Shown here in pieces: positions 16,826-23,934 of a DNA stretch of 64,000 nt (positions are counted from its first letter, which is position 1; every line of letters begins with the position of its first letter). The stretch is from Candidatus Nyctobacter psychrophilus (lineage in GTDB: Bacteria > Vulcanimicrobiota > Vulcanimicrobiia > Vulcanimicrobiales > Vulcanimicrobiaceae), in the NCBI GenBank assembly GCA_014305025.1, contig JACRTY010000034.1, positions 1 through 64,000 on the forward strand, given 5' to 3'. A program made the translations under genes and the position numbers. Below the pieces are notes generated by a model. It did not search any database and had not been told where the DNA came from. It saw only the letters and a program-made list of their open reading frames with translations.

Positions 16826-17272
16826 ATGTCCACGACTGCGACCCAGGACGGCACCGCCGTCATGCAATTGGCGCCCTACATCTTTTTTTACGGACGCTGC
16901 GAAGAAGCGCTCGCCTTTTACCAGACTGCACTGGGCGGAACGTACGAGCTGCAACGCAACACCGACTTGCCCCCGGAATACCAAAAAGATCTCTCGGACG
17001 ACTGGCGCAATAAAGTGATGCACGCCAGCTTCACGGCACCGGGCCTCACCTTTATGGCCTCGGACGGGCGGGACCCGAAGCCGGTCGATCCGGAAGCCGG
17101 AAACATCTCACTCGGCCTCGCGGCGCCCGACCGGGCTGCCGGTGAGCGCGTGTTTAAGGCACTTTCGCAAGGCGGCAGCGTTCAGATGCCGCTGGAGGAC
17201 GCCTTTTGGGGCGGTCGCTTCGGCATCGTGCACGATCGCTTCGGCATCGAGTGGATGCTGACGTCACCCTAA
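16826..17272 (+). CDS. VOC-family (glyoxalase/PhnB-like) protein
   Basis: A 148-aa vicinal-oxygen-chelate fold protein of the PhnB-like subgroup: LAPYIFFYGRCEEALAFYQ and ALGGTYELQR open the domain, MHASFTAPGLTFMASDG follows, and it ends with DAFWGGRFGIVHDRFGIEWM. PhnB-like proteins are mostly of unknown function. The ATG is selected by AAGGAG 5 nt upstream. It is divergent from the nucleotidyltransferase cassette across a 61-nt gap that must hold both promoters. Confidence 0.9.
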   Translation: MSTTATQDGTAVMQLAPYIFFYGRCEEALAFYQTALGGTYELQRNTDLPPEYQKDLSDDWRNKVMHASFTAPGLTFMASDGRDPKPVDPEAGNISLGLAAPDRAAGERVFKALSQGGSVQMPLEDAFWGGRFGIVHDRFGIEWMLTSP

Positions 17273-17327
17273 GCTTTCGTTAAGGCGTCCGACCGGGATC
17301 GCGTCGCGCGGGCCAGAGTCAGTTCAT

Positions 17328-17855
17328 TTAACGCAACGTCAGCGGCAAGGTCACGCGCGCCGTTCGCCCATCGGGCACCGCCGCTACGAACTCGATGTTG
17401 TAGACGCGGTTTTTCAGGAAGAACGGTACGTCGGGGACCGTCCCTGCGAAGGCGAACAAGCCGGGCTGCTGCTGCGGAATCGCGACTGTACGTCCGAACG
17501 TGTCGGCCGTGACGCTCGTAACGGCGGCGTTCGTCAACACGCGAACGCGAATCGTTCCCGGCGCGACGACCGTCGCGTCGCTCAGATCGATCTCATCGAT
17601 GTGCGGAGCGCCGGGCGCGGGTGCCGACGTGGCGCTCGGCGACGGGGTCGGACGGTACACGAAGTTATAGTCGGCCATTGGTGTCGTGCTCGCGGTCGGC
17701 GGCGGTGCCGGGTTCGGTGTGGTCGTCGGTGAAGCCGTCGGCACCGGCGAGGGAGACATCGTCGCCGCCGGTTGCGCGATGGCGACCGCCGAATGCTTGA
17801 CCGCGCCCAGCCAGAACGCCGCTCCGGCGACCAGAAGCGCCGCTAGCCGCTTCAC
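17328..17855 (-). CDS. Exported Pro/Thr/Ser-rich protein with Ig-like C-terminal domain (paralogue 1)
   Basis: A 175-aa protein with a signal peptide (LAALLVAGAAFWLGAVKHSA), a long linker rich in Pro, Thr, Ser and Ala (residues about 28-80), and a C-terminal domain of about 95 residues predicted to be all beta (APHIDEIDLSDATVVAPGTI, IRVRVLTNAAVTSVTADTFG, GLFAFAGTVPDVPFFLKNRVY). The C-terminal domain shares spacing and key residues with the proteins at 17852 and 21828. The GTG start overlaps the preceding stop (GTGA). Last gene of the glycosyltransferase operon. The linker is a plausible O-glycosylation target; no family name known to me. Confidence 0.75.
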   Translation of the reverse strand: MKRLAALLVAGAAFWLGAVKHSAVAIAQPAATMSPSPVPTASPTTTPNPAPPPTASTTPMADYNFVYRPTPSPSATSAPAPGAPHIDEIDLSDATVVAPGTIRVRVLTNAAVTSVTADTFGRTVAIPQQQPGLFAFAGTVPDVPFFLKNRVYNIEFVAAVPDGRTARVTLPLTLR

Positions 17856-18448
17856 TGCAGTTGAATCGGAACGCCGACTGTGACCTTCTTGCCGGTCGCC
17901 GAGACGGCCGTGAAGTCGAGCGTCGTCGTGATGCCCGTGACGATGCGCGGAAGCTTCGGGAGTTTACTATGCGCTTGAAAGTCGCCGGGGCTGATCTCCG
18001 CAACGGTGCCCGCGCGACCGTTGCTGCTGCTGGTCACTTTCACCACGTTGCCGCTGGTGACGACGCGGATGTCGATTGGACCCTCGGAGTGAAGCGCCTT
18101 CGCGTTGAGGTAGACGGCGAATATCTGCGGTTGATCCTGCTCGGGATGCGACGGTTGTCCGGGAATGAAACGGTACGCGTAAGCGGCGGTCGCGGGTCCC
18201 ACGGTCGCCAGCGGCAGCGGCGAGCGTTCGACGCCGGCATGCGGCATAAGGTTCGCGCAATGCATCGGTTGCGGGCTTGGGAATGCCGGCGCGCTGGGAA
18301 ACGGTGAGGGCGCGGGCGATGCCGAGGGAACCGGCGATCCGGAGGCAGCGGGCGACGCCGAGGCCGCCTGAGGCGTCGAACTGGGCCCAGGCGGCGGCGC
18401 CGGTCCAAGAGCCAGGGCCAGCATGAGGGGAAGCGTGAGGGCAATCAC
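17852..18448 (-). CDS. Exported Pro/Ser/Ala-rich protein with Ig-like C-terminal domain (paralogue 2)
   Basis: A 198-aa protein: hydrophobic export segment (ALTLPLMLALALGPA), a Ser/Pro/Ala-rich stretch of about 45 residues, then a beta-rich C-terminal domain (PQIFAVYLNAKAL, PIDIRVVTSGNVVKVTSSS, PGDFQAHSKLPKLPRIV, GKKVTVGVPIQLQ) that matches paralogues 1 and 3. It is coupled by GTGA overlaps both to the polytopic glycosyltransferase upstream and to paralogue 1 downstream. The GTG start was chosen from the upstream overlap. Probably periplasmic or surface-exposed; function unknown. Confidence 0.74.
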   Translation of the reverse strand: MIALTLPLMLALALGPAPPPGPSSTPQAASASPAASGSPVPSASPAPSPFPSAPAFPSPQPMHCANLMPHAGVERSPLPLATVGPATAAYAYRFIPGQPSHPEQDQPQIFAVYLNAKALHSEGPIDIRVVTSGNVVKVTSSSNGRAGTVAEISPGDFQAHSKLPKLPRIVTGITTTLDFTAVSATGKKVTVGVPIQLQ

Positions 18449-19818
18449 GATGAGGGGGTCGCTTTCTTGGTTGACGGTGGAAGCACGGAGCCGAGGGCTC
18501 CCAATAGCGGCACAACTGCGGCGGCGGCGGCCCATCGGTTGGCGCTCGCCGGGAGGGCGCCGGAAGCATCGGGAAGGTAACGAACGACGGCAGAAATCGT
18601 CGCGGCCCACAAGGCGATGGGAGCCCACGGCAGCTCTCGACGTTGGGCGCATGGAGGGACTGCAGCGGCTACGATTGCAGGCAGCACCCACAGCACGTAC
18701 CACGGGTACACGTTGGCAACGGCCAGCCACAGCGCAATGCCAAGCCAGGCATAGCCCTCGCGGTCCCGGCGCGCCAATCGGGCGCTTCCCCACGCGGCCG
18801 CGGCGACCGCCAGCGCCATTGCGGGCGCGATCCCGATCAGGCTTTGCAGTGAAGCGGTCGGCACATAGCGTCCGGTCCGTCCCACGGTCTCGAACGCCCT
18901 CGACATTGACGGAACGGTCACGACGGCGGCGCACGTTAGCCCCAAGGCGCACGCGGTAACGATTCGCACCCGCCGTCCGCCGCCGGCAAAGCGTAACGCG
19001 TCGATGAGTGCGGCAATCGCATACAGCGCTCCCGTCGCCTTCAGCGTGGCGGACAATCCCACGGTCAAGGCGCCGGCAAAGGCTGCGCGCCGCCACGCCA
19101 GCGCGAACGCCGCGCTCCCCAGGAGCAGGACGAAGGCATCGTTATGGCCCTCGGCGACGGTCCAAAGCGCGACGGGATTGAGTCCATAGGCGGCGAGCGC
19201 AAGAAAGCGGCGTCTCGGCGTCGTCGATTGCAATCCGGCATCGACGGCGAGGATGCTGCACAGGAACGCGACCGCTGCCAGGATGCGCAGCGCCCACAGC
19301 GTTGTGGCGACGGTCGCCCCGGAAGTGGCCGCTACCGCCGCCGCGGCCACCCCGACGAAGCCCGGTCCATAGACGCAGACCGGGTACCTTCCGCTCCATT
19401 GCCAACGTGCCGCGTCGATAATCGCGCCGTGAACGTGCGGCGCGACGACCGCGTACGGGTCGTGGCCGTGCAGCAGCATTGCGCCATAGGCCGCGTACGC
19501 GTAAACGTCGCTCGAGAAAACGAACGGCCACGCATAGGACGCCGCGATTGCTAGCGCCGCGGCGGCGGCAATCTCGGGGCCCAGCCGGTCCCGGTCTGCG
19601 ACCTGCGGCGCGATCGCGAACCCCGCGGCGAGAAGTATCAGCGTCGCCAAAGCGAGCGTTGCCGCAAGCGTCCAAAAGCAGCCTGCGCCGAACGAACCCC
19701 AGGCCGTAACGACCACCAGCGGCTGGGCGCGATCGAGCAGCGTCCGGGAAGGAGCGTACCGCAACAGCACGCGCGCGACGATCGCACCGCAGGCGAACGC
19801 GATGGCGACCAGCGACAA
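18445..19818 (-). CDS. Polytopic membrane glycosyltransferase (GT87/GT39-like)
   Basis: A 457-aa integral membrane protein with about 10-12 hydrophobic helices. A large first loop contains SSDVYAYAAYGAMLLHGHDPY and YPVCVYGPGFV. This is the Asp-containing, aromatic loop typical of C-type glycosyltransferases that use a polyprenyl-phosphate-linked sugar and act outside the cytoplasm. GLNPVALWTVAEGHNDAFVL is another characteristic block. The donor would plausibly be made by the GT2 synthase encoded 37 nt upstream. It ends in a GTGA overlap with the exported paralogue 2. TTG is the most likely start. Sugar and acceptor unknown. Confidence 0.83.
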   Translation of the reverse strand: MSLVAIAFACGAIVARVLLRYAPSRTLLDRAQPLVVVTAWGSFGAGCFWTLAATLALATLILLAAGFAIAPQVADRDRLGPEIAAAAALAIAASYAWPFVFSSDVYAYAAYGAMLLHGHDPYAVVAPHVHGAIIDAARWQWSGRYPVCVYGPGFVGVAAAAVAATSGATVATTLWALRILAAVAFLCSILAVDAGLQSTTPRRRFLALAAYGLNPVALWTVAEGHNDAFVLLLGSAAFALAWRRAAFAGALTVGLSATLKATGALYAIAALIDALRFAGGGRRVRIVTACALGLTCAAVVTVPSMSRAFETVGRTGRYVPTASLQSLIGIAPAMALAVAAAAWGSARLARRDREGYAWLGIALWLAVANVYPWYVLWVLPAIVAAAVPPCAQRRELPWAPIALWAATISAVVRYLPDASGALPASANRWAAAAAVVPLLGALGSVLPPSTKKATPSS

Positions 19819-19855
19819 TGCGCCGACGCGGCGGACGCTCGAGAAAGCCAGATCC

Positions 19856-20872
19856 TTACAACGTCGGGCGGCGAGTCGACGCCAGCGCGGTTTCGATGTC
19901 CCTTTCGGCCCGCGGAAGCGTACCGTGTTCGGCCGGGCCGGCCGAGCGTTCGACGCTGGAGAGCAGGTAGAGCGGCCGGGATTTTACTTGATCGTAGATG
20001 CGGCCGAGGTATTCGCCCGCGATTCCGATCGTGATCAATTGCACGCCGCCCAAGAACAAAATCGCGACCATCATCGACGTGTAGCCTGGTTCGTTGAGAC
20101 CGAGGATCTTCAAAACGAGAATGACGACGACGTACAAGAAGGCAAATGCGCTGATCATGAAACCGAGATAGGTAGCGAACCGCAGCGGAATCTCCGAAAA
20201 CGACGTGATCCCGTCGATCGCAAACCTAAGCATCTTCGAGAACGGGTACTTCGTTTTCCCGAACGTTCGCGCATCGCGTTCGTACTCGATGCCAATCTGA
20301 TTGTAGCCGACCCAACTGACGAGACCCCGCAAGAAGCGGTGCTTCTCGCGGGTCTGCGCGAGGGCGTCGACGACGCGACGGCTCATCAAACGAAAGTCGC
20401 CGGTGTCGACGGGAATCGAGACGTTGGTCAAGCGCCGGATGGTCCGATAAAAAATGCGCGCCGTCAACAGCTTGAACGGGCTTTCGCCCTTACGCGACTT
20501 GCGCGTTGCGTAGACGACGTCGTAGCCCTCGCGCCACTTGGCGAGAAATGCTTCGATCAACTCCGGCGGGTCTTGCAGATCGCCGTCCATCAGCACGACC
20601 GCATCGCCGCGGGCGGCGTCGAGCCCCGCCGTGGCGGCGATCTGGTGACCGAAGTTGCGGGACAGGTCGACGATGACCAAGCGCGGACGGCCGACGCGCT
20701 CAGCGCGGAGGAGCCCGAGCGTACGATCCTGCGAACCATCGTTGACCGCGACGATCTCGTAGTCGTCACCGGACTGCGTCACCGCTTCCATCACCGTCTC
20801 CAGGCGGCGCAGGAGTTCGGGGACGTTGCCCTCTTCGTTGTAGAGCGGGATGACGATGCTGATGAGGCTCAC
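19856..20872 (-). CDS. GT2 polyprenyl-phosphate glycosyltransferase (GtrB/ArnC/DPM1-like)
   Basis: A 338-aa enzyme that transfers a nucleotide-activated sugar to polyprenyl phosphate on the cytoplasmic face. The GT-A domain starts at once (LISIVIPLYNEEGNVPELL), with EIVAVNDGSQDRT, MDGDLQDPPELI and the RKSRKGESPFK loop. Two C-terminal transmembrane helices follow (FMISAFAFLYVVVILVL and SMMVAILFLGGVQLITIGI), ending with GEYLGRIYDQVKSRPLYL, a very typical signature. The GTG start overlaps the preceding stop by 4 nt; the frame is open further upstream but is antisense-like there. It probably supplies the lipid-linked donor for the GT87/GT39-like enzyme. Confidence 0.93.
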   Translation of the reverse strand: MSLISIVIPLYNEEGNVPELLRRLETVMEAVTQSGDDYEIVAVNDGSQDRTLGLLRAERVGRPRLVIVDLSRNFGHQIAATAGLDAARGDAVVLMDGDLQDPPELIEAFLAKWREGYDVVYATRKSRKGESPFKLLTARIFYRTIRRLTNVSIPVDTGDFRLMSRRVVDALAQTREKHRFLRGLVSWVGYNQIGIEYERDARTFGKTKYPFSKMLRFAIDGITSFSEIPLRFATYLGFMISAFAFLYVVVILVLKILGLNEPGYTSMMVAILFLGGVQLITIGIAGEYLGRIYDQVKSRPLYLLSSVERSAGPAEHGTLPRAERDIETALASTRRPTL

Positions 20873-21810
20873 GCTGCGACTTCCGTGCGGACCGCCTGCC
20901 AAAACAGGGGAAACAACAACTCGTGGTGTCCGGTAAACGCGAATCCTTTGCCGCCGGTGCCCAAATGCGGCCGGCGCACCACGTTGGTCTGGGGACGGTA
21001 CTGTCGTACGAAGTCGAAGTCGGCGGTCGTGAAATCGCCCCGTGCGCCGAGATTTCGGGCGACGCTGACGGCTTTGAGAAACGCTTCGGGCAGCAGCACG
21101 GCGGAGCCGAAGTTCAAGTAGACGCCGCCGTCGAGCAGATCGGAGACGACCGAACACAGCAGGCGGAAATCGACCAGCGCTCCGCGACCGAGCGCTGCAC
21201 CGTCGGCTTGCGGGTGCGCGTGCACGATGTCCGTACCGATCGCGACCGTCACGCAGGCCGCCAGTTCGTGGCGGGCACAGGTCGCGAGCACCGAGTCGCG
21301 TTCGCCGGGCGGGTTGGCCGCGAGCAGCGCATCGCCGACGGCCCGTCCCAGACCCTGCCCCGGCTCGCGGGCGATTGCGCCCAGGACGAACGACGCGGTC
21401 TGGGCCGACATGCCGAAGGTCCCATCCTGCAGGGCCATATCGACATCTTCGGATGTTTTACCGATCAGCGCCAGTTCCGCGTCGTGCACGATGACGGCGC
21501 CGTTGCACGCCACTGCCGTCGCGTAGCCGTCGCGCAGCAGGTCGCACACCATGCCGCCCAGGCCAACCTTAATGACGTGCCCACCCAAGCCGACGAGCAC
21601 GGGACGGCCTCGCTCGATCGCGCGCGCCGTGCGCGCGACGAGTTCGCGTAATGCGGCCCCGGCGAGGATGTTCGGCAGTGCGTCGAACCAGGTTCGGAAT
21701 GAGGCTTCAGCAGCGACCGTGCGTCCCCGATCGTCCGCGCTCACTTTGGACGGGCGCGCCTCGAGCGACGTCACCTGCAAACGCGCGAGATCGATCGGCT
21801 CATACGGCAT
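20869..21810 (-). CDS. Conserved Rossmann-like enzyme of unknown function (possibly deoxyhypusine-synthase-like)
   Basis: A 313-aa soluble protein. Notable blocks are VLVGLGGHVIKVGLGGMVCDLL, ATAVACNGAVIVHDAELALIG, KTSEDVDMALQDGTFGM and VAIGTDIVHAHPQADGAALG, ending with TGGKGFAFTGHHELLFPLFW. The Gly-rich strand-turn followed by conserved Asn/His/Asp suggests a nucleotide-binding enzyme. I recall a bacterial family described as deoxyhypusine-synthase-like with a similar pattern, but cannot confirm it. It is first in the operon and overlaps the GT2 gene (GTGA). Its ATG lies only 17 nt from the divergent lipoprotein ATG. A role in making the sugar or nucleotide donor is speculative. Confidence 0.7.
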   Translation of the reverse strand: MPYEPIDLARLQVTSLEARPSKVSADDRGRTVAAEASFRTWFDALPNILAGAALRELVARTARAIERGRPVLVGLGGHVIKVGLGGMVCDLLRDGYATAVACNGAVIVHDAELALIGKTSEDVDMALQDGTFGMSAQTASFVLGAIAREPGQGLGRAVGDALLAANPPGERDSVLATCARHELAACVTVAIGTDIVHAHPQADGAALGRGALVDFRLLCSVVSDLLDGGVYLNFGSAVLLPEAFLKAVSVARNLGARGDFTTADFDFVRQYRPQTNVVRRPHLGTGGKGFAFTGHHELLFPLFWQAVRTEVAA

Positions 21811-21827
21811 CGGGTCGCGCTTCCACC

Positions 21828-22367
21828 ATGCGGGGACCAGCTCTTGCCGCGACGCTCGCGCTGCTGCTGCTTGCCGGTTGCGCTCATCGGACGAGCAGGG
21901 AATCTGCGCGGAACGCCCTACCGAGCGCAACGCCCGCCTCCGTCGTTAGCACGCCCGCAGGTCTGCAGCGCGGCGGCATTCCCGGCGTCACTCCACACGC
22001 GACACTGACCGTGCCGGCAGGCATAACGGTGGCGCCGGCGCCAAGCGGGGGGCTCCCGCAGCGCCTTTCGTCGCCGGGGGCGTCCGGGCCGCACATTATC
22101 ACCATTGCAACTGCGCCGAAGGTCGTGCACGAAGGCGACGTCGTGCGCTGGAGCGTTCGCACGTCGCCCGACGTCGTCGACGTATCGGCCCATGTCCTGG
22201 CGTATTCGTTCGCCTTGCAGCGCCGTGCCCCGGGCTCGTTCGCACTGGCGTTTACCGTCCCCAAGGGCGTGCCGTTCTTCTTTCACCGCACCTACGACCT
22301 GAGCGTCGTGGCCCGCAACGCAGCAGGTGCCAGGGCGACGACGGTCATCGGCATCCCGTTTCAGTGA
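21828..22367 (+). CDS. Lipoprotein with Ig-like C-terminal domain (paralogue 3)
   Basis: A 179-aa lipoprotein: signal peptide with lipobox LAGC (Cys18), a Ser/Pro/Ala/Gly-rich tether of about 70 residues, and the same C-terminal beta domain as the two exported proteins of the opposite operon (SGPHIITIATAPKVVHEGDV, VRWSVRTSPDVVDVSAHVL, PGSFALAFTVPKGVPFFF, TTVIGIPFQ). Its start lies 17 nt from the divergent operon start, so promoters must lie inside the opposing coding regions. Its stop overlaps the larB start (GTGA). Confidence 0.78.
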   Translation: MRGPALAATLALLLLAGCAHRTSRESARNALPSATPASVVSTPAGLQRGGIPGVTPHATLTVPAGITVAPAPSGGLPQRLSSPGASGPHIITIATAPKVVHEGDVVRWSVRTSPDVVDVSAHVLAYSFALQRRAPGSFALAFTVPKGVPFFFHRTYDLSVVARNAAGARATTVIGIPFQ

Positions 22368-23050
22368 CGCCGATGCCGGCCGACGCGAGGGGTACAACGG
22401 CTGATGCGGCGGTTACCGTGCGACTGGACCATGCGCGCGCGGAACGGACCGCATTGCCGGAGGTCGTATACGGCGCGGGCAAAACGCGCGCGCAGGTCGC
22501 TGCAATCATGCGCGAATTTTACGCGCTCGCGGGGTTCGCGCTCGCGACCCGCGTTGCGCAGCACGACGGCGTTGCGCTGGCAGCGGAGCTCCCCGAGGCG
22601 TCGTACGACGAGGTCGGTCGCGTCTTGCGCTGCGGCGCGCGCCCGCGCAGCGGAATCACCATCGCGGTCGCCTGCGCCGGTACGAGCGACCTGCCGGTCG
22701 CACGCGAAGCGGCCTGTACGCTCGACGCGTTGGGACACGACGTCGTCGAACGCTACGACGTCGGCGTGGCCGGCGTGCACCGCACGTTGAGCGTAACACC
22801 GGCGCTCGATGCCTGCCGCGTCGTCATCGTGGCGGCCGGCATGGAAGGCGCCTTGCCGAGCGTCATCGCGGGTCTGGTCAAGCCGCCGGTGATCGCCGTT
22901 CCGACCAGCGTCGGCTACGGCGCGGCCTTCGACGGGCTGGCCGCGCTGTTGGCGATGCTCAACGCCTGCGCCCCCGGCATCAGCGTCGTGAACATCGACA
23001 ACGGCTTCGGCGCGGCTGCCGTCGCCCACAAGATCGTGAGCGCGTGTTAG
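22364..23050 (+). CDS. larB: LarB, nickel-pincer cofactor synthase step 1 (pyridinium carboxylase/hydrolase)
   Basis: LarB carboxylates nicotinic acid adenine dinucleotide and hydrolyses it, starting nickel-pincer nucleotide synthesis. The 228-aa protein has an N-terminal LDHARAERTALPEVVYGAGKT block and a PurE-like domain: ITIAVACAGTSDLPVAREA, DVGVAGVHRTL, VVIVAAGMEGALPSVIAGLV, VPTSVGYGAAFDGLAALLAML. These are diagnostic. No larC, larE or lactate racemase is in the window, so the rest of the pathway must be elsewhere or missing. It is translationally coupled to the lipoprotein gene and convergent, by a 4-nt overlap, with the next gene. Confidence 0.93.
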   Translation: MTPMPADARGTTADAAVTVRLDHARAERTALPEVVYGAGKTRAQVAAIMREFYALAGFALATRVAQHDGVALAAELPEASYDEVGRVLRCGARPRSGITIAVACAGTSDLPVAREAACTLDALGHDVVERYDVGVAGVHRTLSVTPALDACRVVIVAAGMEGALPSVIAGLVKPPVIAVPTSVGYGAAFDGLAALLAMLNACAPGISVVNIDNGFGAAAVAHKIVSAC

Positions 23051-23934
23051 TGTGGCGGCGTAACGAAGGGTATGGGATTGAACGGCGTCGGAATCGTTTG
23101 ACCCAAGTCGGGCGCGAGTTCGTCTTGATCGCCCCAGGCGTAGACGGTGTCGCGGACCGGTTCCACGTCGACGTTCGGCACGACGAGTTTATGGGGGCGC
23201 GGCTCTTGGCCCGCTTGGTTGCGTTCCGACGAGCGCCACGAACCGCGGGTATAGCGATACAGGAACGTGGTTCCGGACGCGTAGTTTTGTGAAACCCGGT
23301 AATGCAACGCGTCGACGCGATCCATGCGGATCGCCGTCGCGCTCCAGCCGCTGACGTCGGTCGCCAAATACACGGGATCGTTGAACGGCGTGCGCGGCGG
23401 AACTTCCACCGTGAACGTCACCAAGACCACCCGCCCGCTGAAACCTTCGCCGCGGGCCAGCAGATCGGGATTCGGCTTGGGCGGCGATAACGCAACGGCA
23501 TATTTTTTGATGTCCGCGTAGCTTGCGGCATTAGGAAGCGGCGATTTCGAAAGCGCGAGTTCGACGACGGCGCCGTTACCCGTGTCGAAGCCGGCCCGCG
23601 CGTAGACGCGAGTGACCGGGGCCAAGGTCGTCGCGCCGCCGCTCTTCGCATCGTCGATCTTGACGGCCGGAGCAAGGCGAAAGCCGTCGCCGGTCGTGAA
23701 GAAGACGAAACCGCCGCGGTCGTCGAGGATCTGACCGCTCCATTGGACGACCTGGCCGGAGGGCGACGGCGTCGCAGTCGCGGTCAACGGCGGCGGAGTT
23801 TGTCCGCTGGGCAAGTCGGACGGGATCGGCAGCGCGACGGCGGGCGATGCGGTACCCAGCGCATTGACGGCGGCGAGCGCGATGGCGCTCAGCGCCAGCA
23901 GGGTGAAGGCGAAACGACGTGGCGTAGCGCTCAT
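23047..23934 (-). CDS. Exported protein with CBM20/CBM48-like beta-sandwich
   Basis: A 295-aa exported protein. An N-terminal signal (FAFTLLALSAIALAAVNALG) leads to a Pro/Thr-rich linker, then an OB/beta domain (QVVQWSGQILDDRGGFVFF, FRLAPAVKIDD). The C-terminal 110 residues resemble a starch-binding-type sandwich: VTFTVEVPPRTPFNDPVYLA, TDVSGWSATAIRMDRVD, YASGTTFLYRYTRGSWRSSE and VPNVDVEPVRDTVYAWGD. The conserved Trp/Tyr in this fold usually contact glycans. Its start overlaps the stop of the outer-membrane barrel gene (ATGA), so the two are coupled; it may act on or near that protein at the cell surface. Confidence 0.75.
   Translation of the reverse strand: MSATPRRFAFTLLALSAIALAAVNALGTASPAVALPIPSDLPSGQTPPPLTATATPSPSGQVVQWSGQILDDRGGFVFFTTGDGFRLAPAVKIDDAKSGGATTLAPVTRVYARAGFDTGNGAVVELALSKSPLPNAASYADIKKYAVALSPPKPNPDLLARGEGFSGRVVLVTFTVEVPPRTPFNDPVYLATDVSGWSATAIRMDRVDALHYRVSQNYASGTTFLYRYTRGSWRSSERNQAGQEPRPHKLVVPNVDVEPVRDTVYAWGDQDELAPDLGQTIPTPFNPIPFVTPPH

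Noticed and set aside
19802-21121. 439-codon plus-strand frame
   Set aside because: Antisense to the GT2 gene and its upstream enzyme, both with clear family motifs.
21651-21827. Upstream extension of the Ig-like lipoprotein frame
   Set aside because: It is antisense to the Rossmann-like enzyme; the lipoprotein signal starts at the ATG 21828.
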